Shown: positions 1 through 8,641, counted from the first letter of the stretch. The stretch: 32,170 bases of DNA from an uncultured Eisenbergiella sp. (GCA_904392525.1 CAJFMW010000021.1:1-32170); one strand, 5' to 3'. The notes: generated from the letters alone by a model not told the origin. Translations and numbers: made by a program.

Positions 1-1
1 C

Positions 2-403
2 CGCTTCCGTACCGCCGTCAAGGAACCGAAGGATATGCTTTTCCTTTTCTGGTCCATCGGCATCGGAATCATTCTCGGCGCGCGCAACTATGAGCTCGCT
101 CTGCTCATTTCCATCGTCGTGACCATCCTCCTTTTCCTTCTCGAGCTGGTTCCGGAAGGCCGCGCAAGCGTTCTTCTGGTGGTCAATATGGACGGGGAAG
201 GCAGGGAGGACGAGCTTATGCCTGCCGTGCAGAAGCTGACACAGAGCTATAAGGTCAAGTCCCGCAACCGTACCATGGACGGCACGGATCTCATCATCGA
301 ATGCCGGACAAAGCAGGAGGGCGAGCTTCTCGACGCAGTTTCTTCTCTTGGTCACGTCATCAGCGCTTCCGTTATCGCCCGTGACGGAGAGGCGGTCTAT
401 TAA
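2..403 (+). CDS. DUF4956 family membrane protein, 3' part only
   Basis: Only the C-terminal 133 residues are in the window; the reading frame is open back to base 2, so the start lies upstream. Residues visible first (FRTAVKEPKDMLFLFW) precede two hydrophobic segments and then a soluble alpha/beta tail with the look of an ACT-like or ferredoxin-like fold. This layout and wording match the DUF4956 family. In Clostridia and Actinobacteria these proteins usually sit beside a VTC-type polyphosphate polymerase domain protein and a CotH kinase. The CotH gene does follow, 12 bases downstream, so co-transcription is likely. The biochemical role of DUF4956 is not known. The family call rests on recognition of the sequence pattern, not on a search. 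Confidence 0.8.
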   Translation, partial: RFRTAVKEPKDMLFLFWSIGIGIILGARNYELALLISIVVTILLFLLELVPEGRASVLLVVNMDGEGREDELMPAVQKLTQSYKVKSRNRTMDGTDLIIECRTKQEGELLDAVSSLGHVISASVIARDGEAVY

Positions 404-415
404 AGGGACGAAGAA

Positions 416-2122
416 ATGTATAAAAAATGGAAATTCATGGGACTGCTTCTGCTTCTCGGCATTTTCCTTCTGTTCTGTCTGTCCGGTCTGAAGCAGTCGA
501 ATACCGTATTTATCGACATACGCTCCGATGACGGGGAAGCTCCCGTCATCACTGCCCATCTCACCAGCGGGGAAACCTCCGTTTCCATAGACGCCTGGTG
601 TTCTGATACAGGGGAATATTATCTTTTCCTGCCCTCCTGGGCCGAAGGCCGTATCATTCAGACAGAGGGCGCAGGACTTCAGACGGCTTCCGATGAAAAC
701 AGGGGGCCTTTTTCTCTTTCCCTTCTTTCCTCCGGTCAGACCTTCCGTCTCGACGGGGGACAGACGCTCACCATTCTGACCGGCTCCCGGATTCCATCCG
801 TCTACCTCACGCTGAAGCATGACCTTTCCCACATCAGCTCGGATAAAGAGCAGTCCGACTCCGGCCAGGCTGTCATTCTGAACGGCGAAGGAGAAACCGT
901 CTATGCCGGAGGTCTGGAAAAGATCAAAGGGCGTGGAAACACGAGCTGGGAGCAGGATAAAAAGCCCTATAACATCACCCTTAAGGATTCCGTTTCTCTC
1001 CCCGGAATGGCCGGTCAGACAACGGATTATTCCCTGGTCACTTCCAGCGACCTCACCTTTCTGCGGAACCGTATTTCCAACGAAATGGGAGAGCTTGCCG
1101 GAACCGACAGCATGGCCTGTATCCGGGTCAATTTGTACATCAACAACAGCTTTGAAGGCGTGTATGAGCTTTACCAACGGATCACTCCGGAAAACATGAA
1201 CCTCACAGACCTGGAGGAGCTGACCGAACAGGCCAATCCGCTGCGGAGTGAAGAAAGCCTGAATCAGCTCACCACCGGGCTGACCATTGACGACTGGAAC
1301 CAGTCCATCACCGGAAAATGGTGGGATTATGAAAACAATCCGGAAAACATCACCGGAGGCTACATTCTGGAGGCTGATAACGCCATGCGATATACAGGAG
1401 AGGCCAGCGGCTTTATCCTGGAAAGCGGTGCCTATATGGTCGCCAAATCCCCCGCCTATCTGTCGGAGGCTCAGTATCAGTATATTTCTTCCTATGTGCA
1501 GGAATGTGAAAACGTCATGCGAAAAAGCGTGGGACTGAACGATTATCAGTCCCTTTCCGCGTATATTGATATTCCCAGCTTCGTGGGCAAATATCTGGTG
1601 GAAGAGGTGAGCAAGAACATCGACAGCTCCGCTACCAGCCAGTATTTTTACAAGGACAGGGACGGCCTGCTTTATGCGGGTCCCGTCTGGGATTATGACT
1701 GGGCATACGGCGTGGAACGCATCCAGGAAGAAATCGACTATACGGACCCGGAGGGCTTCTCCGCGCGGGATATTCCGGGAAGCCTGATCTGGTGGCAGCT
1801 TCTGTATTATAACAACGCTTTCTACGAAGATGTGGTCACCATGTATGAAAATGTTCTGTATCCCTGGCTGAATGAGCTGGTGGAGACCGGACTGAATCAG
1901 TGGGCACAGGAGCTTTCCGCCAGCGCGGTCATGGACTACCTTCGCTGGGACCGCGCTGCCTCTGAAACGGATACCGCAGCCTCTGACGATACCTCAGCCT
2001 CTGACGATGCAGCGTCCTCTCCTGTCCAGAAAGCTTATCAGGCCTATCAGGCGCAGGTGGAACAGGTCCGTTCCTTCCTCTCGGTCAGAAAGGAATTCCT
2101 GTACAGAGAATGGGTTGGCTGA
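416..2122 (+). CDS. CotH kinase family protein
   Basis: A 568-residue protein with one N-terminal hydrophobic segment (about residues 8-24), probably a signal anchor placing the rest outside the membrane. Residues 171-178 (KGRGNTSW) are the CotH-kinase signature, and WDYDWAYG at 425-432 carries the conserved acidic pair before the end of the kinase fold. Bacillus CotH is an atypical protein kinase that phosphorylates spore-coat proteins; vegetative homologues in Clostridia are often linked to DUF4956 genes, as here, and their substrates are unknown. AAAGGG lies about 8 bases before the ATG. A low-complexity Ala/Ser/Asp/Thr stretch (about 513-535) is inserted near the C-terminus before a final charged helix. 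The family call is firm, the substrate is not. Confidence 0.92.
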   Translation: MYKKWKFMGLLLLLGIFLLFCLSGLKQSNTVFIDIRSDDGEAPVITAHLTSGETSVSIDAWCSDTGEYYLFLPSWAEGRIIQTEGAGLQTASDENRGPFSLSLLSSGQTFRLDGGQTLTILTGSRIPSVYLTLKHDLSHISSDKEQSDSGQAVILNGEGETVYAGGLEKIKGRGNTSWEQDKKPYNITLKDSVSLPGMAGQTTDYSLVTSSDLTFLRNRISNEMGELAGTDSMACIRVNLYINNSFEGVYELYQRITPENMNLTDLEELTEQANPLRSEESLNQLTTGLTIDDWNQSITGKWWDYENNPENITGGYILEADNAMRYTGEASGFILESGAYMVAKSPAYLSEAQYQYISSYVQECENVMRKSVGLNDYQSLSAYIDIPSFVGKYLVEEVSKNIDSSATSQYFYKDRDGLLYAGPVWDYDWAYGVERIQEEIDYTDPEGFSARDIPGSLIWWQLLYYNNAFYEDVVTMYENVLYPWLNELVETGLNQWAQELSASAVMDYLRWDRAASETDTAASDDTSASDDAASSPVQKAYQAYQAQVEQVRSFLSVRKEFLYREWVG

Positions 2123-2125
2123 GGT

Positions 2126-2160
2126 CCGTGCAGCTGGCGGCAGCCCGAATGGCTGCACGG
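2126..2160 (+). other. Intercistronic hairpin after the CotH gene
   Basis: CCGTGCAG (2126-2133) pairs with CTGCACGG (2153-2160) just after the CotH stop codon. The 19-base loop can fold further. No strong T-run follows directly, only a T-rich stretch at 2167-2173, so it may be a weak terminator or an mRNA 3'-end stabiliser. Confidence 0.5.
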
Positions 2161-2161
2161 C

Positions 2162-2191
2162 TTGTATATTTTTCCAGTCCTGTAGTATAAT
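2162..2191 (+). promoter_or_regulatory. Candidate sigma-A promoter for the MBOAT pair
   Basis: TTGTAT (2162-2167) is separated by 18 bases from a perfect TATAAT (2186-2191). A start near 2198 would give a leader of about 45 bases to the ATG at 2244. It lies between the CotH hairpin and the ribosome-binding site, which would make the MBOAT pair a separate transcription unit. Confidence 0.55.
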
Positions 2192-2243
2192 AAGCTTCGT
2201 CAGATAACCACCAGGCCCGCTGCACGGCCGGAAAGGGACTCTC

Positions 2244-3746
2244 ATGCTGTTTAATTCGTTCGGCTACGCCGTTTTTCTGCCCATCATATTTCTTTTGCAC
2301 TGGATCACTCCCAGAAAATGGCGCTGGGCACTGCTGCTGGCCGCCAGCTGTTTCTTTTATGCCACATGGGGACCGGAGTACATTGTGGTGCTCCTTCTCA
2401 CCATCGTTATTTCCTATTATGCGGCCCTGTACATGGAACGCGCCGGAAAACAGCGCGGCAGGTCCGCGAATGGGAAAAAGAATCGCGGAGCGTCGCCATC
2501 GGCCAAAACGGTCCTCGTCCTGTCCATTATCTTCTGCGCAGGACTGCTGTTTTTCTTCAAGTACCTGAATTTCTTTTCCGAAAACGTGGCGGCGCTGCTT
2601 CAGCGTTTTTCCATTCCCATGCAGCCCTTTACCCTCCGGCTCGCGCTCCCCATCGGAATTTCCTTTTATCTGTTTCAGACGATCAGCTATCTCGTCGACG
2701 TGTATAAGGGAAAAATCCCCGCGGAACGGCATTTCGGAATCTACGCAGTATATATTTCCTTTTTCCCGAAGGTGATGCAGGGTCCAATTGAACGGGGAGA
2801 GTCCCTGCTTCCTCAGCTCCATAAGCCCCGCCGTTTTCACTACGGACAGGCTTCCTACGGCATGAAGCTGATGGCATGGGGTTTCTTTAAAAAGCTGGTG
2901 CTTGCGGACGGGCTTTCCATCTATGTCAGCCAGGTTTATGATAACCTTTCATCCTATACCGGCTTTTCCCTGATGCTTGCCACCTTCTTTTATGCGATTC
3001 AGCTTTACTGCGACTTTTCGGGATATACGGATATTGCCCTGGGTTCCGCCGGGATTCTGGGAATCCGTTTGTCTCCCAACTTCCGTTCGCCCTATTTTGC
3101 TTCCTCCATCAAGGATTTCTGGGGAAGATGGCATATTTCCCTTTCCAGCTGGCTGCGGGACTACATCTACATTCCCCTGGGCGGCAGCCGGGTAGGACGG
3201 GTCCGTCATGCTCTTAACATCATGATCACCTTCCTGGTCAGCGGCCTGTGGCACGGCGCGAGCTGGAACTATGTACTCTGGGGAGGGATTCACGGCGCGC
3301 TCCAGATCATCGAGGGCTTTTTTCCCTGGAACAAAAAGAGCTCCCGCTTTCAGACCGACAGGCGGCTGCACGCAATGCTGTTCATTGTCACCGTCCCGGT
3401 GACCTTCCTTCTGGTCTGCTTCGCCTGGATCTTTTTCCGGGCGGCAACCCTTCAGGATGCGTTTTATGTAATCCGCAACATGTTCACGGGCATCGGCTCT
3501 CCCTACACGTATATCCACGACTGCGCGCTTCAGCTTGGACTCACCTTCCGCAATCTGGTATTTCACTGCCTGCCCCTGATTCCGCTGTTCCTGTTTGACC
3601 TGGCTTCCCTGAAAACCGATGTGATCGCCCTGATTTCCAGACAGCGCTTCTTCATCCGCTGGCCGGTTTATATATTGCTTTTGCTCGTCATCCTGCTTTT
3701 TTCCGAGAAAGGAGTTACCACAGAATTCATTTACATGCAATTCTGA
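2244..3746 (+). CDS. MBOAT family O-acyltransferase (AlgI/DltB-like)
   Basis: A 500-residue polytopic membrane protein. The AlgI-type signature DFWGRWHISLSSWLRDY lies near residues 289-305, and the invariant second histidine is in GLWHGASW near 333-340. The length fits AlgI-like MBOAT enzymes. Family members move an acyl group, usually acetyl, across the membrane onto an extracellular polymer: alginate for AlgI, teichoic acid D-alanine for DltB. They need a dedicated extracytoplasmic partner. The gene 17 bases downstream encodes a single-anchor protein with SGNH-like motifs, as expected for such a pair. AAAGGGA lies upstream of the ATG. The acceptor polymer cannot be told from sequence, but the neighbourhood suggests a cell-surface glycan or polyanion. 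Confidence 0.92.
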   Translation: MLFNSFGYAVFLPIIFLLHWITPRKWRWALLLAASCFFYATWGPEYIVVLLLTIVISYYAALYMERAGKQRGRSANGKKNRGASPSAKTVLVLSIIFCAGLLFFFKYLNFFSENVAALLQRFSIPMQPFTLRLALPIGISFYLFQTISYLVDVYKGKIPAERHFGIYAVYISFFPKVMQGPIERGESLLPQLHKPRRFHYGQASYGMKLMAWGFFKKLVLADGLSIYVSQVYDNLSSYTGFSLMLATFFYAIQLYCDFSGYTDIALGSAGILGIRLSPNFRSPYFASSIKDFWGRWHISLSSWLRDYIYIPLGGSRVGRVRHALNIMITFLVSGLWHGASWNYVLWGGIHGALQIIEGFFPWNKKSSRFQTDRRLHAMLFIVTVPVTFLLVCFAWIFFRAATLQDAFYVIRNMFTGIGSPYTYIHDCALQLGLTFRNLVFHCLPLIPLFLFDLASLKTDVIALISRQRFFIRWPVYILLLLVILLFSEKGVTTEFIYMQF

Positions 3747-3763
3747 CAGATTGAAAAACGCCC

Positions 3764-4885
3764 ATGAAATCATTTATCGTCAAATGTGTCCTTGCCGTAT
3801 GCATCACATTCTGCTGCCTGTTCTATCTGGACATGATGTACGAACAGAAGGTGAGCACCGGCATGTCGGAGATCAACGTTTTCAATTTCATACCGGAAAA
3901 TATCCAGCTCGCCAACGTGGGAAGCTCCCACGGACAGTGCGCCTTCAACTGGGATGCCCTGGCGCAGGAGCGCGGCTATGAGACCTTCAATTTCGCCCTC
4001 ACCAGCCAGTCCTTCCTGTATGATTACTCCCTGATTAATATGCACAAGGATGATTTTGCAGAAGGCAGCATCCTCTTCATTCCCGTCTCCTACTTCTCCT
4101 TCAATGAGGAGGCGACGGACCCGGAGGACCAGGAAGCCATCAGCGTCCGGTATTACCGTCTTCTGTCCCCGCAGTACAATCCGGACTACAGCCTGTACAA
4201 GGATCTTGTCACAGTGCGTTTCCCGATTCTCTCGGCGGGGGATGAGCTTTTTGAGCTGTTCAGGCCTCCCATCATCTTTCCTTCCCTCTCGGAGAACAGA
4301 AAAAATGTCGTATATGCGGCGGAGGCGGATATGGGAACCACAGTTTCCGCCGCTTCTACGGCCTCCGGTACAGCTCAGGAGAGTACAGCGCAGGCGGACA
4401 CAGCTGTATCGGAGGCAGCTGTATCGGATACGGCTGTATCCGATACGACCGAGACGGGCACTCCTGAAGAAATCTATGGTGCCGAAACCGTTCAGGAATT
4501 CGAGGCCAAGGGACTTGCAAGATTCCAGCGGCATTTTGAAAATAAGGAAGAATATTTTGAAGAGGATAAGAAGCAGGATCTGATCAATCTGATCACCCTG
4601 TGCAAGGAAAGGAACATCACGCCGGTCCTGATCACGACGCCGTTTACGGTTTACTATAACCAGTACGTATCTGCCGATTTTTTGTATGAGTTCTATACCG
4701 TAATCAATGACATCGCTCTGGAATATGGCGTCAGCTATTACGATTATTCCCATGACGAGCGGTTCCAGACCAATCTGAAATACTTTGGCGACGCGGATCA
4801 TCTGAACGGGGAAGGGGCTGTATACTTCACCAGCCTGCTGACAGAAGAGGTCGCTGAGCTGAAGGCTTATCTGGAGGTACACTGA
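3764..4885 (+). CDS. SGNH-like extracytoplasmic partner of the MBOAT acyltransferase
   Basis: A 373-residue protein with an N-terminal hydrophobic segment (about residues 5-22) that should act as a signal anchor. NVGSSHGQ near residues 51-58 resembles the GxS block of AlgJ/AlgX/DltD-type SGNH proteins. DADHLNGEG near residue 343 supplies the DxxH block at the C-terminus. Such proteins complete O-acylation outside the membrane together with an MBOAT. Residues of roughly 195-237 are a low-complexity Ala/Ser/Thr/Val/Asp insertion, partly made of a 15-bp DNA repeat. The Shine-Dalgarno site is weak, so translation may depend on coupling to the MBOAT gene 17 bases upstream. Whether it is a transferase or only a scaffold cannot be decided here. 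Confidence 0.75.
   Translation: MKSFIVKCVLAVCITFCCLFYLDMMYEQKVSTGMSEINVFNFIPENIQLANVGSSHGQCAFNWDALAQERGYETFNFALTSQSFLYDYSLINMHKDDFAEGSILFIPVSYFSFNEEATDPEDQEAISVRYYRLLSPQYNPDYSLYKDLVTVRFPILSAGDELFELFRPPIIFPSLSENRKNVVYAAEADMGTTVSAASTASGTAQESTAQADTAVSEAAVSDTAVSDTTETGTPEEIYGAETVQEFEAKGLARFQRHFENKEEYFEEDKKQDLINLITLCKERNITPVLITTPFTVYYNQYVSADFLYEFYTVINDIALEYGVSYYDYSHDERFQTNLKYFGDADHLNGEGAVYFTSLLTEEVAELKAYLEVH
4403..4447 (+). repeat. 15-bp in-frame tandem repeat, three copies
   Basis: Units start at 4403, 4418 and 4433, each beginning GCTGTATC. They encode AVSEA, AVSDT, AVSDT inside the low-complexity insertion of the SGNH-like protein. The repeat keeps the reading frame, so copy number could vary without loss of function. 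Confidence 0.85.
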
Positions 4886-4908
4886 ACTTCATTCAGCCAG
4901 GCCCAAAA

Positions 4909-4960
4909 GGGCCCGCCGTACGGCGGGCCCTTTCTGCAGCCTCCTTCCGGGAGGCTTTTT
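4909..4960. terminator. Tandem terminators at the end of the MBOAT unit
   Basis: GGGCCCGCC (4909-4917) and GGCGGGCCC (4922-4930) form a perfect 9-bp stem with a GTAC loop, followed by TTT. A second stem, GCCTCC (4939-4944) with GGAGGC (4950-4955), is followed by five T. The first hairpin is preceded by AAAA on this strand, so it may also stop the converging GH3 transcript on the minus strand. Confidence 0.88.
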
Positions 4961-4969
4961 CGCTTTTTT

Positions 4970-7150
4970 CTACAGTGTAATCTCAATTTTCATCGGCCGT
5001 GTGCCCGTAAGCTCTGCGCTTCTCTCATCCGGCTGGCTGATTCCGACATACAGGCCAAAATGCGTTCCGTCCACATATCTCCTGCCCTCCTCGTCCACAA
5101 TGGTAAGGGCAGAGGCTGGAATCGTCAGACTCACTTCCTTTTTCTCTCCTGCCTTCAGGTTCACCCTGGTAAATGCGCAGAGGGAAGGATGCAGCGGAGC
5201 AAATGCGGAGTCCTCCGCATGGATATATGCCTGAAGCACCTCGTCCGTATCGTATTCTCCGGTATTTTCCAGAACCGCCTTTACCGCAAAGCTCCTGTCT
5301 CCATCCGACATGCTCATTTCTGCCGTCCCCTGCCCGTTTTTTTCCAGGTCAGGTGTTTTGGCTGAAACGGACTCGCAGGTTGCCGAACGCACTTCAACCC
5401 GGCCGTAAGTCAGCCCATAGCCGAAGGGATACAGCGGCTCCTTTTCCAGATAGCGGTAGGTCCGTCCCTTCATGGAATAGTCCTCGAAGGCCGGGAAACC
5501 CTCCAGATCCCGGTAGAAGGTCACAGGCAGCTTTCCGGACGGGGAACAGGCGCCGAACAGGATGTCAGCGGCCGCCTTTCCGCCTCTCGCGCCGGGATAC
5601 CATACCTGAAGAATGGCGTTCATATGCTCATCCGCAAAATTCAGATCCACCGCGCTTCCGGTGAGCACGCACAGAATCACGGGCTTTCCACAGCCTGCCA
5701 CCGCTTCCAGGAGCTCTCTCTGGGATTCCGGAAGCTTCAGATCCGCCTTGTCGCCGGAGGCGTAGCTGTTCCCGGTATCTCCTTCTTCTCCCTCCAGAGT
5801 TTCATCCAGTCCAAGGCAGAGCACCACCACGTCGCTGTGTTCCGCGACCGTGAGCGCTTCCGAGATGCGGTCCTGTCTCCAAGCAAGCCCTTCTACGCGG
5901 TCCTTATACAGATGGCAGCCCTCAGAATAAAGCACGCGCACCTCCTCACCCACCGCATCCTGAATGCCCTCAAGCATGGTGATATAGCGGGATGAGGTTC
6001 CGTGATAATTTCCTACCAGAGGAGCTCTGCTGTCAGCGTTCGGCCCGATTACGCCGATGGTCTTCAGCCTGTCCTTCCGAAGCGGCAGAATGCCGTCGTT
6101 CTTCAAAAGAACCATTCCCTCTCTGGCGATTTTCTGCGCCAGCTCCAGATGCTCCCGGCATTCTACAACCTCATAGGGGATTTTGTCATATTCGGTTTCC
6201 GCAAAGCAGCCGAGCAGATAACGGGTGGTGAACAGCCGCTCCGCGGCCTGCGTGATTTCTTCTTCCGTCACCAGTCCCTGCTCATATGCTTTCAAAAGAT
6301 GCAGATAGGTGACGCCGCAGTTCACATCGCAGCCTGCCTTCAGCGCCATCGCCGCAGATTCCTCCGGCGTTTTGGTCACACAGTGATGCTCATGAAAGTC
6401 CTTAATGGCCCAGCAGTCCGACACAAAATGTCCCTCAAAGCCCCATTCTCCTCTCAAAATCCCCCGGATCAGCGTATCGCTGCCGCAGCAGGGCTCCCCG
6501 TTGGTCCGGTTATAGGCGCCCATGACGGCCTCCACCTCACCTTCCTTCACACAGGCCTCAAAGGCAGGAAGATAGGTCTCGTACATATCTTTTTTCCCTG
6601 CTCTCGCATCGAATTCATGGCGCAGTCCCTCCGGCCCGGAGTGCACCGCGAAATGCTTCGCGCAGGCAGCCGTTTTCAGATATTCTCCCTCTCCATCCCC
6701 TGCGGTTCCCTGCAGGCCCTCCACATAGGCTACGCCCATGCGCGAGGTCAGATACGGATCTTCCCCATAGGTCTCATGTCCTCTTCCCCATCTGGGGTCC
6801 CGGAAAATATTCACGTTGGGGGACCAGAATGTGAGTCCCTTATAGATATCCCTGTCATTATGCTTCGCGTATTCGTTATATTTGGCGCGTCCTTCCGTCG
6901 CCACCGCATCTCCGACCGTGCGCAGCAGCTCTTCATCAAATGCCGCCGCCATTCCGATGGCCTGCGGGAAGCTGGTCGCCACGCCAGCTCTCGCCACACC
7001 GTGCAGCGCCTCGTTCCACCAGTTGTAAGCCGGAATCCCCAGCCTGGGGATCGCAGGCGAATCATACCGAAGCTGGGAGGCCTTCTCCTCCAGCGACATT
7101 TGTGCTACCAGTTTCTTTGCGGCCGCTTCGGCCTTCTTTCTGTCTCTCAT
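4970..7150 (-). CDS. Glycoside hydrolase family 3, beta-xylosidase/beta-glucosidase type
   Basis: A 726-residue GH3 enzyme that removes single sugars from the non-reducing ends of beta-linked oligosaccharides. NWWNEALHGVARAG (43-56), RDPRWGRGHETYGEDP (117-132), KHF (165-167) and VSDCWAI (243-249, with D245 as nucleophile) mark the GH3 barrel. A C-terminal alpha/beta sandwich and a fibronectin-III-like domain follow. The SDC form of the nucleophile motif and NWWNEALHG are typical of the xylosidase-like clade. No signal peptide, so probably cytoplasmic. I chose the ATG at 7150 because GGAGGG lies 4 bases before it. The longer reading to 7354 translates a palindrome array and is unlikely. Substrate specificity is uncertain. 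Confidence 0.92.
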   Translation of the reverse strand: MRDRKKAEAAAKKLVAQMSLEEKASQLRYDSPAIPRLGIPAYNWWNEALHGVARAGVATSFPQAIGMAAAFDEELLRTVGDAVATEGRAKYNEYAKHNDRDIYKGLTFWSPNVNIFRDPRWGRGHETYGEDPYLTSRMGVAYVEGLQGTAGDGEGEYLKTAACAKHFAVHSGPEGLRHEFDARAGKKDMYETYLPAFEACVKEGEVEAVMGAYNRTNGEPCCGSDTLIRGILRGEWGFEGHFVSDCWAIKDFHEHHCVTKTPEESAAMALKAGCDVNCGVTYLHLLKAYEQGLVTEEEITQAAERLFTTRYLLGCFAETEYDKIPYEVVECREHLELAQKIAREGMVLLKNDGILPLRKDRLKTIGVIGPNADSRAPLVGNYHGTSSRYITMLEGIQDAVGEEVRVLYSEGCHLYKDRVEGLAWRQDRISEALTVAEHSDVVVLCLGLDETLEGEEGDTGNSYASGDKADLKLPESQRELLEAVAGCGKPVILCVLTGSAVDLNFADEHMNAILQVWYPGARGGKAAADILFGACSPSGKLPVTFYRDLEGFPAFEDYSMKGRTYRYLEKEPLYPFGYGLTYGRVEVRSATCESVSAKTPDLEKNGQGTAEMSMSDGDRSFAVKAVLENTGEYDTDEVLQAYIHAEDSAFAPLHPSLCAFTRVNLKAGEKKEVSLTIPASALTIVDEEGRRYVDGTHFGLYVGISQPDERSAELTGTRPMKIEITL

Positions 7151-7191
7151 CTTTCCCTCCATGCCGAAGCGTTTTACGCTGAGGCACGCGC

Positions 7192-7347
7192 GCCGAACCT
7201 CCAGTTCGGCGTCTGCGCTAGAATAGAAATCCCATACTGGGATTTCTATTCCAGGGATTTGCGACGCTTCGGCGCAAATCCTGATTGAAAATGCGCTATC
7301 GAGCGCATTTTTCAATCTTCCCTCCCATATGCCGCCACAGTAGCGGC
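7192..7347. repeat. Array of five consecutive hairpins upstream of the GH3 gene
   Basis: Five inverted repeats follow one another. They are GCCGAAC (7192-7198)/(7204-7210); a perfect 14-bp pair at 7221-7234/7238-7251 with a 3-base loop; GGATTTGCG (7255-7263)/(7273-7281); a 15-bp pair with one bulge at 7283-7297/7302-7317; and GCCGC (7331-7335)/(7343-7347). The arm sequences are unrelated to each other. The array fills the 278-bp gap between DedA and GH3. It lies in the GH3 leader region if transcription starts upstream. No T-runs mark it as an ordinary terminator. Confidence 0.85.
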
Positions 7348-7428
7348 ACTTCATTCATGGTTCTTTTCATCAGTCCCAGTATATCCCCTTTTCCCGGCAG
7401 GCGCTTCCGAAATATGGCTTTTCAGTGG

Positions 7429-8052
7429 TCAAATTGTGCGTTTTTTCTTCCGGCATCTTCCAAGAAAACGTATCAGCGCAACCGCTCCTGCCGTGGCGGC
7501 GCCGATTTTCACCAGAGCAGACCAGGCATCCGTATATTCCATGATGATTTCCCAGGATTCCCCCGCTAACGCCCCAAGAAGGACCAGCATGGTATCCCAG
7601 ATCAGACTTCCGGCCAGCGTATAAACGGTAAAGCGTCCCGCCTTCATCCCCGCCATTCCGGCAGGAATGGAAATGAGGCTTCGGATGATGGGAATACAAC
7701 GGCCGAAAAATACTGCCTTCTCTCCCTTTTTTTCAAACCATCCAAACGTATCTCCCACCTCTTTTTCCTGAAAGCCCAGCCGCTTTGCCAGTTTCCCGGA
7801 AAAAAGGCTCCGTATGCGCGCGGGATTCAACAGACGGCCCAGACCATACAGAAGCCAGGCTCCCGCCAGGGAAGCTACAGTGGAGGAAGCGATCACCCCC
7901 GTTATGGTCAGATTGGTACAGGTAGTCAGAAACCCGCCGAAGGTGAGGATCACCTCCGACGGGATCGGCGGAAAAACGGTTTCCACAAGGATCAGCAGCC
8001 CGATCCCCGGATAACCGAATTGATTCATGATATTCTGCACCAGCTCCTGCAT
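7429..8052 (-). CDS. DedA family membrane protein (VTT domain)
   Basis: A 207-residue integral membrane protein. ETVFPPIPSE at 24-33 and FGRCIPIIRSLISIPAG at 116-132 (R118, P121, R124) are DedA/SNARE-associated (VTT) signatures. The length matches the family, about 200-220 residues. DedA proteins support membrane homeostasis, and some act as undecaprenyl-phosphate or phospholipid flippases. AGAAGGGG lies 7 bases before the ATG. The VOC-fold gene ends 115 bases upstream and the gene may belong to the same transcript as the kinase-like and VOC genes. No specific substrate can be given from sequence. Confidence 0.92.
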   Translation of the reverse strand: MQELVQNIMNQFGYPGIGLLILVETVFPPIPSEVILTFGGFLTTCTNLTITGVIASSTVASLAGAWLLYGLGRLLNPARIRSLFSGKLAKRLGFQEKEVGDTFGWFEKKGEKAVFFGRCIPIIRSLISIPAGMAGMKAGRFTVYTLAGSLIWDTMLVLLGALAGESWEIIMEYTDAWSALVKIGAATAGAVALIRFLGRCRKKKRTI

Positions 8053-8167
8053 GGACTGCCCCTTCTTCCCTTCCGCTTTCCATCTGCTTCCAGTCTATGC
8101 GTCTTTGGGGATGTCCCATACCCGCTGCCTGCTCTTCTGCCTCACGGCTTTCAGGTTCTTCTCCTTT

Positions 8168-8641
8168 TCACTTCTTCAGGTCGCTCTCCAAAAGCTCAAT
8201 GGCTACCTTCAGATCCTTCTCGGCAGACAGATAGGCGTATCTGCCGCTTCCATCCGAATATTCCCCTTTCTGCTCCAGTGTCATTCCGAAATCCTTACAG
8301 TTTTCTATGGCCTGCTCCATGCGCATACCGCCTACCTCAAAGGCAAGATGGTGGATGCCCTCTCCATGGCTGTCCAGGAATTCCCTCCATGTGGACGGCG
8401 CTTCATTCGGTTGAATCAGCTCAATCTGAAAACCGGGAAAATTGAAGAAGGCAAGCAGGCTTTTCGCCTCCGGCGCTTCCTCTCCCTTATACTGTGTACG
8501 GGTGACGGCATACTCCCCGGAATCCCCCACCGGCGGCTCCTCCACGCCCAGAAACTGCGCCCATCTCTTCTTGGTTTCATAGATGTCCTTTACCACAAAT
8601 CCTACCTGTACGACCACATTGTTTCCTACGATTCCGCTCAT
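8168..8641 (-). CDS. VOC-fold (glyoxalase/methylmalonyl-CoA-epimerase-like) protein
   Basis: A 157-residue protein with the paired beta-alpha-beta-beta-beta modules of the vicinal-oxygen-chelate fold. Likely metal ligands are Q12 (in VQVGFVVKDI, where many relatives have His), E74 (FQIELIQP), H97 or H98 (GIHHLAFEV) and E149 (AIELLE). This set could bind a divalent metal. Methylmalonyl-CoA epimerases, lactoylglutathione lyases and dioxygenases share the fold, so the reaction is not assigned. Its ATG overlaps the stop of the cytidylate-kinase-like gene in an ATGA, so the two are translationally coupled. Confidence 0.85.
   Translation of the reverse strand: MSGIVGNNVVVQVGFVVKDIYETKKRWAQFLGVEEPPVGDSGEYAVTRTQYKGEEAPEAKSLLAFFNFPGFQIELIQPNEAPSTWREFLDSHGEGIHHLAFEVGGMRMEQAIENCKDFGMTLEQKGEYSDGSGRYAYLSAEKDLKVAIELLESDLKK

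Noticed and set aside
6002-7288. 428-codon open frame opposite the GH3 gene
   Set aside because: Antisense shadow that runs through a hairpin array; no ribosome site or domain.
4970-7354. Longer 794-residue GH3 protein
   Set aside because: The extra 68 residues translate the palindrome array; GGAGGG directly before ATG 7150 marks the real start.
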